A DNA stretch of 64,000 bases. Source: Pseudomonas fluorescens. Its GTDB lineage: Bacteria; Pseudomonadota; Gammaproteobacteria; Pseudomonadales; Pseudomonadaceae. The notes under the pieces were generated by a model. That model saw only the letters and a program-made list of their open reading frames with translations, ran no database searches and was not told the DNA's origin. The translations under genes and the position numbers were made by a program. Below, piece after piece: positions 43,663 to 50,958 of this stretch; position 1 is the stretch's first letter, and the number at the start of each line of letters is the position of its first letter. Location of the stretch: assembly GCF_902498195.1 (NCBI RefSeq), contig NZ_CABVIY010000003.1, positions 682,001-746,000 on the forward strand, in the 5' to 3' direction.

Positions 43663-44676
43663 TTAAGCTGAAGCCTCGCTGATTGCGGCGCGCTCGGCCA
43701 CATGCCGTAAAGAGTCGAAATTGATATTGGCACCGGAGTCGATGGCGATGAGGGTCTGATCTCGCACACCATTTCGTGCAACGTATTTCTTGATACCGGC
43801 AACAGCCAGAGCGCCAGAAGGCTCAGTGATAGAACGCGTATCGTCGTAGATATTTTTCATTGCAATGCAAAGCTCATCGTTACTGACGGTCAGCACTTCA
43901 TCGACACAAAACCTGCACATCTCGAACCCATGGGCACCGATCTCCGCGACCGCCACGCCATCAGCAAAGGTGCCAACGCTTGGCAGCACCACTCGCTCAT
44001 CTGCCTTTAAGGCTGCATACAAACAAGCTGAATGTTCCGACTCGACGCCAATGATCCGCACTTCTGGCTGCAAATATTTGACGTATGCCGCGATGCCGGC
44101 AATCAAGCCGCCACCGCCCACGGGCACAAAGATGGCATCCAGCGCCCCTTGATGCTGACGCAATATTTCCATGGCGACCGTGCCCTGCCCCGCAATGACA
44201 TCCGGATCGTCGAAAGGCGAAACAAAAGTTTTGCCGGTTAGGCTTGCCAGTTCTAGCGCATGAGACAAGGCAAACGGAAAGCTTTCGCCGTGCAATAGCG
44301 CCTCAGCACCGCGACTACGTACGCCGCCCACCTTCAGCTCAGGCGTCGGAACAGGCATCACGATGGTTGCCTCGATGCCCAACTCCCGCGCCGCCAGTGC
44401 CACCCCTTGGGCATGGTTGCCGGCGGACGCGGTAATCACGCCGCGAGCTTTTTGCTCATCGCTCAGGTTCACCAGCTTGTTGTAGGCACCACGGATCTTG
44501 AAAGAAAAGGTCGGTTGCAGATCCTCGCGCTTGAGCAGGATCTGGTTGCCCAAAGCCAAGGACAATCCGGGTGCAGGTTGCAAAGGTGTCTGCACGGCCA
44601 GTTCGTAAACCGGCGCGGCGAGGATCTTTTTGACGTACTGCTCAAGTAGGGTTTGTTGGGCAAGCGTACTGGGCAT
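43663..44676 (-). CDS. ilvA: Threonine dehydratase, short form
   Basis: A 337-aa PLP enzyme that deaminates threonine to 2-oxobutanoate. PLP Lys60 lies in FSFKIRGAYN; ASAGNHAQGVA and VGGGGLIAG bind the cofactor phosphate. It aligns with the N-terminal catalytic half of biosynthetic IlvA (514 aa in E. coli) and ends where the ACT-like regulatory domain would begin, so direct isoleucine feedback is probably absent. ATG 44676 follows CAGGAG. A leader peptide with Ile codons and an attenuator precede it, suggesting control by Ile supply at transcription level instead. Confidence 0.88.
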   Translation of the reverse strand: MPSTLAQQTLLEQYVKKILAAPVYELAVQTPLQPAPGLSLALGNQILLKREDLQPTFSFKIRGAYNKLVNLSDEQKARGVITASAGNHAQGVALAARELGIEATIVMPVPTPELKVGGVRSRGAEALLHGESFPFALSHALELASLTGKTFVSPFDDPDVIAGQGTVAMEILRQHQGALDAIFVPVGGGGLIAGIAAYVKYLQPEVRIIGVESEHSACLYAALKADERVVLPSVGTFADGVAVAEIGAHGFEMCRFCVDEVLTVSNDELCIAMKNIYDDTRSITEPSGALAVAGIKKYVARNGVRDQTLIAIDSGANINFDSLRHVAERAAISEASA

Positions 44677-44710
44677 GATCGTCTCCTGACATTGATCAGA
44701 GCCCCCGAGA

Positions 44711-44742
44711 CAGAAAATGAAAACCCGCCTCGAGGGCGGGTT
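44711..44742 (-). terminator. Attenuator terminator in the ilvA leader
   Basis: Minus-strand stem AACCCGCC (44735-44742) / GGCGGGTT (44722-44729), 5-base loop, then TTCATTTTCTG. It lies between the leader peptide and the ilvA ribosome-binding site. Confidence 0.8.
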
Positions 44743-44760
44743 GGGTGCTGCAGTCGTGAG

Positions 44761-44826
44761 CTAGCCCGCCAAATGAGGAATGGCGGTAATAATGCTTGGC
44801 TGGCAGCGCAATACGATGGAAGTCAT
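44761..44826 (-). CDS. Leader peptide of the ilvA attenuator
   Basis: A 21-residue peptide starting MTSIVLR and ending IPHLAG. It has Ile at 4, 12, 13 and 16, Thr at 2 and 14, Val at 5 and Leu at 6 and 19: branched-chain/threonine codons as in ilv leaders. The tandem Ile codons 12-13 sit just before segment 1 (ACCGCC, 44782-44787). Segment 2 (GGCGGGC, 44764-44770) can pair with segment 1 or with segment 3 of the terminator (44735-44742), giving mutually exclusive structures. The ribosome-binding site is weak; the transcript may start at or near the AUG. Confidence 0.7.
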   Translation of the reverse strand: MTSIVLRCQPSIITAIPHLAG

Positions 44827-44832
44827 GCCCGA

Positions 44833-44861
44833 AAATTAGCTGGCTGCTGATTGCAAGTCAA
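44833..44861 (-). promoter_or_regulatory. Sigma-70 promoter of the leader-ilvA transcript
   Basis: TTGACT (44856-44861) - 17 bases - TAATTT (44833-44838) on the minus strand. The expected start point falls at or near the leader ATG (44826), so the leader mRNA might be leaderless. Confidence 0.65.
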
Positions 44862-44998
44862 CAGCCAAACTTTATGAGCCTCGACAATCATGCACTCTGT
44901 TCGTTGACCCAGGAAAAGAACCATGAAATCCGTTGCCCACTCGACGCTGCGGGAAAGGCTATTCTGTAAGAGAGCATTGGCGGGCAAAACGAGCAAGC

Positions 44999-46618
44999 TC
45001 AGACTCTAAAACGCGATACGGTCTCGTTCAGTGCTCCTGCCATCTGCGCTAACTCCAAACTTGCCGCCTGGGTTTGCTGGCCACCCACCAAGACTTGGTC
45101 TGACACATTGCGAATCCCAACCAGGTTGCGATCTACCTCACGCGCAACCAAGGCCTGCTCCTCCGTGGCACTGGCGATCAGTAGGTTGCGCTCATTGATC
45201 TGCGAGATCGAAAAGGCAATTTCCTCCAGTGCATCGCCTGAGCGTCGAGCGACATTCAGGGTCGACTGCACCAATTGACTGCTACTTTGCATGGCGTTAA
45301 CAGCGTGCACTGTGTCGAGACGAATAGTGCCAATCATCTGCTCGATTTCCTGGGTCGACACCTGAGTTCGATGGGCCAGCGCCCGCACCTCGTCGGCGAC
45401 CACCGCAAAACCCCGTCCGGCATCACCAGCACGAGCAGCCTCAATCGCCGCGTTGAGGGCCAACAAATTGGTTTGCTCTGCAATGCTGCGAATCACATCA
45501 AGCACCGAGCTGATTTCTTGCACACCTTTGGCCAATTGCTGGATACGCTCTGAGGTGTCCGTCATGCCACCCGCCAGTGCTCCAATTGAGGAAACTGTTT
45601 CCTGAACTTGCTCGCGGCCGCGTTGCGCAGTTTGCTCGGACAGCCGCGACGCCTCACTTGTGCTGACCGCGTTGCGTGCAACCTCGTCGACGGCCGCCGT
45701 CATTTGATTGACCGCCGCCGCTGCCTGTTCGATCTCCAGCCCCTGCGACTGTAAACTGCTGCTAGCTTGGCTACTCACTGCGCTCAGTTCTTCGGACGAA
45801 CTCGCCACCTGTTCGACCGACGCCGCGATGCGTTTCACCATTGCATTCAAGCTCTGCTGCATCTGGTGCATGTTCATCATTACGCTGTCGTTAGCACTGG
45901 CGTTCAAAGGCACTTGAATCGTCAGGTCGCCTTGTGCGATTTGACTCAAGACCCGTGCAGCATCAATCGGTTCTCCGCCCAAAGGTCGGGTGACACTACG
46001 CGTTACGATGACCGCAGCGACGATGACAGAGGCAAGGCAGAACACCAGCAATCCCAACATGTTCAGACGCGCATCGTCGTACAGGGTCTGTGCCGACTTT
46101 TCTCGATCGGCAAAGATCTGCCCTTGCAGCAACATCAAGGAATCCAAGCTTTTATATACCTGCTGCTCGGCGGGAACGACGTGCTGTTTCAATTGCGTCA
46201 TCGCACCATCAAATGCACCCTGCTTGATCAACACCTGAACCTGAGTGAACGCAGAGACGTATGCCTCGCGGTTCTGTTTCAGGGCAGCATAAGCGGCTCT
46301 GCCATCTGCAGAGTCGAGCAATGGTTCAAGCGTTACGAGTGCTTGGCTGATGCGTTTTTTAGTGGCATCAATCGCCTCTTGCGCTTGCTGGTTCTCCTTG
46401 TTGATCAGCAAATCCCTAGTGTTCCTGGCGTTGTCCCGCACGCCTGTGGCAATGACCATGATCGGATCAATTTTCGGCCAGTCCTGTTTGACGATCACCA
46501 TTGCTTGGTCTTTCAGAGTTGCCAGATCGTGCAACGCATAGAACGTCAGGCAAATCAGAACCACCGGCGCAATTGCAAACCCGATAGCAATACGTCGTGC
46601 CGTGGTTAACTTGGCCAT
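44999..46618 (-). CDS. Methyl-accepting chemotaxis protein
   Basis: A 539-aa chemoreceptor. TM1 (IAIGFAIAPVVLICLTF), a four-helix-bundle periplasmic sensor of about 150 residues (DWPKIDPIMVIATGVRDNARN), TM2 (LGLLVFCLASVIVAAVIV), a HAMP segment and a long cytoplasmic signalling coiled coil. The hairpin tip is EISSVLDVIRSIAEQTNLLALNAAIEAARAG, shown here by its core IAEQTNLLALNAAIEAARAG. No C-terminal NWETF pentapeptide. ATG 46618 follows GGGAG. The ligand is unknown; four-helix sensors of this type often bind organic acids or amino acids. Confidence 0.9.
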   Translation of the reverse strand: MAKLTTARRIAIGFAIAPVVLICLTFYALHDLATLKDQAMVIVKQDWPKIDPIMVIATGVRDNARNTRDLLINKENQQAQEAIDATKKRISQALVTLEPLLDSADGRAAYAALKQNREAYVSAFTQVQVLIKQGAFDGAMTQLKQHVVPAEQQVYKSLDSLMLLQGQIFADREKSAQTLYDDARLNMLGLLVFCLASVIVAAVIVTRSVTRPLGGEPIDAARVLSQIAQGDLTIQVPLNASANDSVMMNMHQMQQSLNAMVKRIAASVEQVASSSEELSAVSSQASSSLQSQGLEIEQAAAAVNQMTAAVDEVARNAVSTSEASRLSEQTAQRGREQVQETVSSIGALAGGMTDTSERIQQLAKGVQEISSVLDVIRSIAEQTNLLALNAAIEAARAGDAGRGFAVVADEVRALAHRTQVSTQEIEQMIGTIRLDTVHAVNAMQSSSQLVQSTLNVARRSGDALEEIAFSISQINERNLLIASATEEQALVAREVDRNLVGIRNVSDQVLVGGQQTQAASLELAQMAGALNETVSRFRV

Positions 46619-46712
46619 ATCAAATGCTCCCTGATTTATTCCTGCCCGATGGGCATCCATCTTTCATAGCTACAAGACCCAAGAGCTCTACATCCGAAGC
46701 ACACTCGGTCGC

Positions 46713-47153
46713 TTAGTGCCCGCGAATGTAGTGTTCCAGTTGCCGGATCAGGTCGGCCTGCTCAACGATGGCCTCTTTCACCAGATCACCGATCGACAAG
46801 AGCCCAATGAGTTGATCACCTTCCACCACTGGTAAATGGCGGAGATGTCTATCGGTCATGACCTCCATGCAACGCTCAATACTCTGCTGACTTTCTGCCG
46901 TCACGACGGGTTCGCTCATGATGGCCCTGACCGGCGTACCGACAGAAGATCGCCCTTGGAGAACGACCTTGCGTGCGTAATCGCGCTCGCTGATGACCCC
47001 AACCACCTGCCCGTCCTCAATCACGGGGAGTGCGCCTACATTCTTTTCAGCCATCATTTTCAGCGCTTCATACACCATCTGATCCGGCGCGATGATATGT
47101 ACCTGCTGGTTTTGCAAGACCTTCAGCTTCAGCAATTGTGCGGCTGTTTTCAT
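46713..47153 (-). CDS. Tandem CBS-domain protein
   Basis: A 146-aa protein with two CBS domains (Bateman module): VYEALKMMAEKNVGALPVI...GVISERDYARKV, and SIERCMEVMTDRHLRHLPVV...LIGLLSIGDLVKEAI. Such stand-alone modules bind adenine nucleotides or related ligands and often regulate unknown partners. ATG 47153 follows CGGAG. A strong hairpin lies 45 bp upstream on the same strand. Confidence 0.88.
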   Translation of the reverse strand: MKTAAQLLKLKVLQNQQVHIIAPDQMVYEALKMMAEKNVGALPVIEDGQVVGVISERDYARKVVLQGRSSVGTPVRAIMSEPVVTAESQQSIERCMEVMTDRHLRHLPVVEGDQLIGLLSIGDLVKEAIVEQADLIRQLEHYIRGH

Positions 47154-47169
47154 GAACGGCTCCGATGCT

Positions 47170-47225
47170 AATGACGGACAAAAAATGCAAAAAAATAGCG
47201 CCTGAAACCATCTGGTTCCAGGCGC
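47170..47225 (-). terminator. Hairpin with U-rich tract upstream of the CBS gene
   Basis: GCGCCTGAAACC / GGTTCCAGGCGC (47198-47225), 12-bp near-perfect stem; on the minus strand it is followed by TATTTTTTTGC and another T6. No gene is seen upstream of it on that strand, so it could terminate an unseen transcript or act as an attenuator for the CBS gene. Confidence 0.6.
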
Positions 47226-47702
47226 CTTTGCCTGTTCTTATGCAGTGTTAAAGCCAGAGATCCATGTATCAGGCACCAACGTTATTCATGGCCTATTTGG
47301 GCACGCCGATCATCGTTGACCGAGGAGTAGTCCCAGGAGTACGTGGTAGGTAAATCTAATGAAGCGCTTGCAGCCTTTGTGCCAGCCGGCAGCAAAGACA
47401 CCTCATCCTTTGCGGAAGTCCAGGCCTCGATCTATAGATGGTTATCATGGCGACTGCGCTCCACTCGAGTTTCTGTGGCGTGAGCGGGTACGCCGAGAAG
47501 GAGAACTGCCTAGGTCAGCAAACCGATGAGCTTTGGGCTAATGGAGGCGAAGTCCATCACACCGCTTCCGACTGGTGCATGTTGTTATGCACAGAGCTTT
47601 ACAACAGTGCATGTCCTGTTTGGCTTGATCACTCGGCAATCCACCTTGCTAGTCTCCATGAACAATACATCCGTGTTGCTGTTCATCTGAGGCGCTGTCG
47701 AG
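47226..47702. other. Gene-poor region before repeat copy 3
   Basis: A 108-codon plus-strand frame (47438-47764) reads into the repeat hairpin and has no convincing start. It may contain a gene relic; nothing is assigned. Confidence 0.3.
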
Positions 47703-47840
47703 TAAAAAACGAAGCCCCGGAGGTTCGCGGCTCCAGGGCTTCTATTTTCGTCTCCATCCCTTAATGTTGACGAACGTAGTCAGGACAATACCTACGGTTC
47801 GTGGATATTTCACTACGACTTTGGATAAAGGTGTTCGAGC
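47703..47840. repeat. 138-bp dispersed repeat, copy 3
   Basis: Same hairpin and coding tail (RTPLSKVVVKY ... KGWRRK stop on the minus strand) but more diverged in the middle (PRTVGIVLTTFV). The coding part ends at about 47845, so this copy too is a gene-end fragment. Confidence 0.75.
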
Positions 47841-47856
47841 ATCAAACACAAGGATT

Positions 47857-47886
47857 TAGCCGGGCCTCGTTGGCCCGACGGAACGA
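47857..47886. repeat. REP-like palindrome, copy 5
   Basis: TAGCCGGGCCTCGTTGGCCC followed by GACGGAACGA. It precedes the second small-gene set as copy 3 precedes the first. Confidence 0.6.
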
Positions 47887-47908
47887 GTTCAAAACGCCTG
47901 CAAGCCAA

Positions 47909-48124
47909 TCAGGCGAGCTTTATGCCCCTGCCTTGAATTTCGTCACGTGCCATTCGCAAATCATGGGCGTCCTGGTTGAGCCGGTGAGTCATGTTGAGCA
48001 ACCGTTGACGAAGCACCTCGTCCTGGAGCTGCTCGGCTGCACGCATCACATCGAGCGCCGCCGCCTCATTGTTGGTGGCGACGGAGTCGAGCAGCTTGCG
48101 CATGCTTCTTGATGGCCGATTCAT
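47909..48124 (-). CDS. Small helical protein (copy B)
   Basis: A 71-aa protein differing from the product of 32168-32383 at only a few positions; the upstream sequence (GTGACGCGAATCATATG on the plus strand) is shared as well. ATG 48124 follows GGGAGAGG. Here no parA lies upstream; instead the next small gene follows divergently. Confidence 0.75.
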   Translation of the reverse strand: MNRPSRSMRKLLDSVATNNEAAALDVMRAAEQLQDEVLRQRLLNMTHRLNQDAHDLRMARDEIQGRGIKLA

Positions 48125-48310
48125 CTCCACCTCTCCCTAGATTTCAGTGACGCGAATCATATGACTGGAATGTTTCGTCTGTGTTTCACCCAGGAAATGT
48201 GAGTCACGGCGCACCGTCACAAATTGTCGCAGCTCAGTCCTGCAAAATTGTTGAAATCATGGAGTCTTACCGGTACTCCTAGAGCACCAGTTTTCGGCAG
48301 GGAGCACATC

Positions 48311-48514
48311 ATGAATTCAAGATTCAGGGTCATCGAGACCATCAGACTTGAAGATGGCATCAAGCAATATAGAGTCGTAGATCTCGTCGAAGGAGGCTCT
48401 GCTAGCAAGCACGGTGTGTTCAAAGCCAGGGTTGAAGCAGAGGCTGTTTGTTCGTTTCTAAATGGCGAGCATCCACGTCAACATGGTGTAGGCCGTACGC
48501 CCCTGAGCCTTTGA
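48311..48514 (+). CDS. Small conserved protein (copy B)
   Basis: A 67-aa protein (MNSRFRVIETIRLEDG ... VEGGSASKHGVFKARVEAEA), close homologue of 33753-33956, with the same 100-bp upstream region. Intact. Function unknown. Confidence 0.75.
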   Translation: MNSRFRVIETIRLEDGIKQYRVVDLVEGGSASKHGVFKARVEAEAVCSFLNGEHPRQHGVGRTPLSL

Positions 48515-48643
48515 CCCACTCGTTTCGGAACACCAAGCGCCAATGGCTATTCGGGACTTGGCCAGAGCCTATTGCAAAGTCATGGACTGCAGTTTTTTAA
48601 CATCGCCTCCTGCTACGCTTTTCTTTTCCACGGAGGAATCGCG

Positions 48644-48853
48644 ATGTCCAACGCAGACCTGCTCCCTTCCCTGCTGTTTAAGATCAATCAAAACCAGCTT
48701 GCCCTCGAGGCCGCCATTATGGAGCTCACGCTTTGGGTCGAGCAGCGTGGATCAGGTGATGTAGCCGAGAACGTACGGGGTGCGCTGCAAGCCATCAGCA
48801 GGAACGAGGAGTTCATCAATATGACGCTCGCGGTGCTCATGACACCAGAGTGA
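48644..48853 (+). CDS. Small helical protein (copy B)
   Basis: A 69-aa homologue of 38418-38627 (MSNADLLPSLLFKINQNQLA), with the shared upstream CCACGGAGGAATCG. Only 129 bp separate it from the previous small gene, whereas in copy A the recombinase-ParB-RepB cassette lies between. Confidence 0.75.
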   Translation: MSNADLLPSLLFKINQNQLALEAAIMELTLWVEQRGSGDVAENVRGALQAISRNEEFINMTLAVLMTPE

Positions 48854-48874
48854 CAATTTCGATCCTGATAGACC

Positions 48875-48903
48875 AGTCGGGCCCTATTGGCCCGAATGGG
48901 CGA
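48875..48903. repeat. REP-like palindrome, copy 6
   Basis: AGTCGGGCCCTATTGGCCCG followed by AATGGGCGA. It sits between the small-gene set and the truncated SDR gene. Confidence 0.6.
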
Positions 48904-48938
48904 CTATTCGAAACAAATCCAAATCGCTGACATGGGGA

Positions 48939-49010
48939 CACGAGTTTCTGCGCAGTAGCCTTGCCAATACCTGATGACGCACCGGTTACGATTGCCACTT
49001 TACCTTTCAT
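48939..49010 (-). pseudogene. Truncated short-chain dehydrogenase (SDR) gene
   Basis: MKGKVAIVTGASSGIGKATA then QKLV: the Rossmann TGxxxGIG motif of an SDR, after which homology ends abruptly near 48938 and the frame runs through unrelated sequence to 48837. ATG 49010 follows AAGGGCGG and an operator-like site, so the gene was expressed before truncation. The break marks the boundary of the inserted small-gene set. Confidence 0.8.
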
Positions 49011-49084
49011 GATTGCCGCCCTTTCTTTGTTCATGGGAGTAAAAGCCAACGAGTGGAGATTTGGTTCTTTTCACACGCCTCTAT

Positions 49085-49098
49085 ATGATGATCGTCAT
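49085..49098. promoter_or_regulatory. TetR operator candidate at the SDR promoter
   Basis: ATGATGATCGTCAT, a near-palindrome identical (reverse complement) to the site at the tetR start codon, 75 bp before the SDR ATG. Confidence 0.65.
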
Positions 49099-49139
49099 AC
49101 ACAAAGCCGAACGAACACCTAGCATCGATTCCAGGTGGA

Positions 49140-49730
49140 TCAGGTGTTGGATGAGATCAAGTGAAAAATGGCTGCTTCCAGCAATCCGTCGGAGAGCTTG
49201 GGGTCATCGACGGCGCGCGCCATTATCAATGCGCCGACCATCGTTGCGACGGTGACAAGGGATTGCTCATGAGCTTGCGGCTGCCCCCAATCAGGAGATT
49301 GCCGGGCAACCATATCGATCATCTCCTTAATGCGACGCGTAGCTGCACGTCGGACTTCGGGAGCCTGGCGCGGCATTTCCGAACCCAATGCTGCTATGGG
49401 ACAGCCGAGTTCGACATTCTCCAGATGCTCTTTAGAAAGGTAGGCGCAAATCATCGCCTGCAAAGCCTGCTCCGGCGTAGACGCGTTAGCAATGTTGGAA
49501 GCCGCCGCAACGGCCTCTGCACCTGCAAGATCGGCAGCCTCAGCGAGCAGCGCATCCCGTGATGCGAAGTGAGCATAGAAGCCACCGTGTGTCAGACCGG
49601 CCTCTTTCATGATATCGGCCACCCCAGTACCGCCATAACCGCTGCGCCTGATAACCCGCGCAGCGACCTCGACGATCCGTTCGTGCGTCTGTTCTTTGCG
49701 GCTACTGGTTGTTCGTTTTGGCTTTTGCAT
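49140..49730 (-). CDS. TetR-family repressor
   Basis: A 196-aa TetR-type regulator: N-terminal HTH (IVEVAARVIRRSGYGGTGVADIMKEAG... HGGFYAHFASRDAL core GGFYAHFASRDAL) and a ligand-binding C-terminus (MICAYLSKEHLENVELGC). ATG 49730 is preferred to 49766 because MQKPKRT begins the conserved part. It lies upstream of, and co-directional with, the SDR fragment. Two identical operator-like sites indicate it repressed itself and the SDR gene. Confidence 0.88.
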   Translation of the reverse strand: MQKPKRTTSSRKEQTHERIVEVAARVIRRSGYGGTGVADIMKEAGLTHGGFYAHFASRDALLAEAADLAGAEAVAAASNIANASTPEQALQAMICAYLSKEHLENVELGCPIAALGSEMPRQAPEVRRAATRRIKEMIDMVARQSPDWGQPQAHEQSLVTVATMVGALIMARAVDDPKLSDGLLEAAIFHLISSNT

Positions 49731-49742
49731 GACGATCATCAT
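49729..49742. promoter_or_regulatory. TetR operator candidate at the tetR start
   Basis: ATGACGATCATCAT overlaps the repressor start codon; the exact reverse complement of the site at 49085-49098. Confidence 0.65.
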
Positions 49743-49933
49743 ATTGATTATTCGACGCCTAAACAAGCCCGAAGCTGAGGACGGAATAGCCAGTTTTTGG
49801 ATAGCAGATTTTTGTAGATAAGCTACGTTGCACGGGCAAACAAACGCATTGCTGCAAGGCTCAGGGTAAAGGCCCTACAGAGATTTAAGTACCGTCTCAC
49901 TGCATCAACTGCGCGCATTAGCTGCGCAGTTGC

Positions 49934-50848
49934 TTACGAAGGCCGACACAATTCATCACTGCGACAGGCTTCAGTTAACCACTCACGAAAGGCTACGATT
50001 TTTGGTGAATTTCTCTGCGTATGCCGATAGCAAAGAAAGTGAATTTCACGCATCACAGAGCTGCAATCTTCAACGAGGTATTTCACTAGGCTGCCATTCG
50101 CCAGTTCCTGCTGAGCGAAACGCACACTCTCAAGTGCCAAGCCCAGACCGTCGACGGCAGCCGCCAATGCCAGTGCCCCTCGGTCGAATGAAGGACGGTG
50201 CATAATTTCGGGTAGAGGCTTCCCATGCTGGCGAAAGTAGTCTTGCCAGGAAAGCGGGTTGAGTTGCGATTCAATAAGTGGAATGGAGTCCAACTCGTTG
50301 AAACTGATCTCTCTCCTACCATCCAGTAGCATTGGAGCCCCAAGCGGGCAGCACTCTTCCAGACCCAAACTTTGAACACAGATATCGGAGCTTTTCAGCG
50401 CTGCCCCATACGCGATCACCATGTCCAACTCAGGATGCCGGTGCAAATCTATCGGCGTAGCACTTGATGAAAGCTGGAGTGTGAACTGAGGGTATTTGGC
50501 GAAAAAATCGGTCAGTCGCGGCCCGAGCCATTTGCTGGCAAAACTGGGGGAGCAATGGACAGATAGTTTTTCCGTCTCGGCAAAAGGGCGAAGTTCAGTG
50601 CAGATCTGATCGACTGCATCAAAGGCCGGTTTGATGACATTGAATAACCGCCGCCCTTGATTGTTGAGTTCCAGATGCCGACTGTGACGGATGAAAAGAG
50701 GAAAACCAAAAAAGCTTTCAAGGCTTTTGATTTGGTGGCTGACTGCAGAGGGAGTTTGGTGTAGCTCGGCAGCAGCAACGCTGAAATTACCGTGTCGCGC
50801 TGCGGCTTCAAAGGCCCTCAGTGCTACCAGGCTAGGTCGATTACTCAT
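49934..50848 (-). CDS. LysR-family regulator (GcvA-like) of the aldolase cluster
   Basis: A 304-aa LTTR: HTH (LRAFEAAARHGNFSVAAAEL, TPSAVSHQIKSLE) and substrate-binding domain (KLSVHCSPSFASKWLGPRL is typical of GcvA-like members). Divergent from the class II aldolase gene with a palindrome between them. Likely activates the aldolase-MFS-reductase-porin genes in response to a small carboxylate; the effector is unknown. Confidence 0.88.
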   Translation of the reverse strand: MSNRPSLVALRAFEAAARHGNFSVAAAELHQTPSAVSHQIKSLESFFGFPLFIRHSRHLELNNQGRRLFNVIKPAFDAVDQICTELRPFAETEKLSVHCSPSFASKWLGPRLTDFFAKYPQFTLQLSSSATPIDLHRHPELDMVIAYGAALKSSDICVQSLGLEECCPLGAPMLLDGRREISFNELDSIPLIESQLNPLSWQDYFRQHGKPLPEIMHRPSFDRGALALAAAVDGLGLALESVRFAQQELANGSLVKYLVEDCSSVMREIHFLCYRHTQRNSPKIVAFREWLTEACRSDELCRPS

Positions 50849-50859
50849 TATTTTTATCC

Positions 50860-50876
50860 TGTGAAATTATTTCACA
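50860..50876. promoter_or_regulatory. LysR binding-site palindrome
   Basis: TGTGAAATTATTTCACA, perfect inverted repeat with the T-N11-A core of LysR sites, 12 bp before the regulator ATG; a half-site GTGAAATA follows at about 50883. Confidence 0.7.
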
Positions 50877-50958
50877 GCGCAGTGAAATAGCATCGTTTGT
50901 CGCCGTTTGCAAGGTTTGTGAAGGTACAACCTCAATCAAGCCAACGGAGGATGCCGTT

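Noticed and set aside
45767..46609. 280-codon plus-strand frame opposite the chemoreceptor
   Set aside because: Antisense shadow of a canonical MCP coding sequence.
47438..47764. 108-codon plus-strand frame before repeat copy 3
   Set aside because: Runs into the repeat hairpin and ends inside it; start unsupported. Kept only as a possible relic.
49729..49766. Longer TetR start at 49766
   Set aside because: Adds a non-conserved Arg/Ile-rich stretch that is merely the translated operator region.
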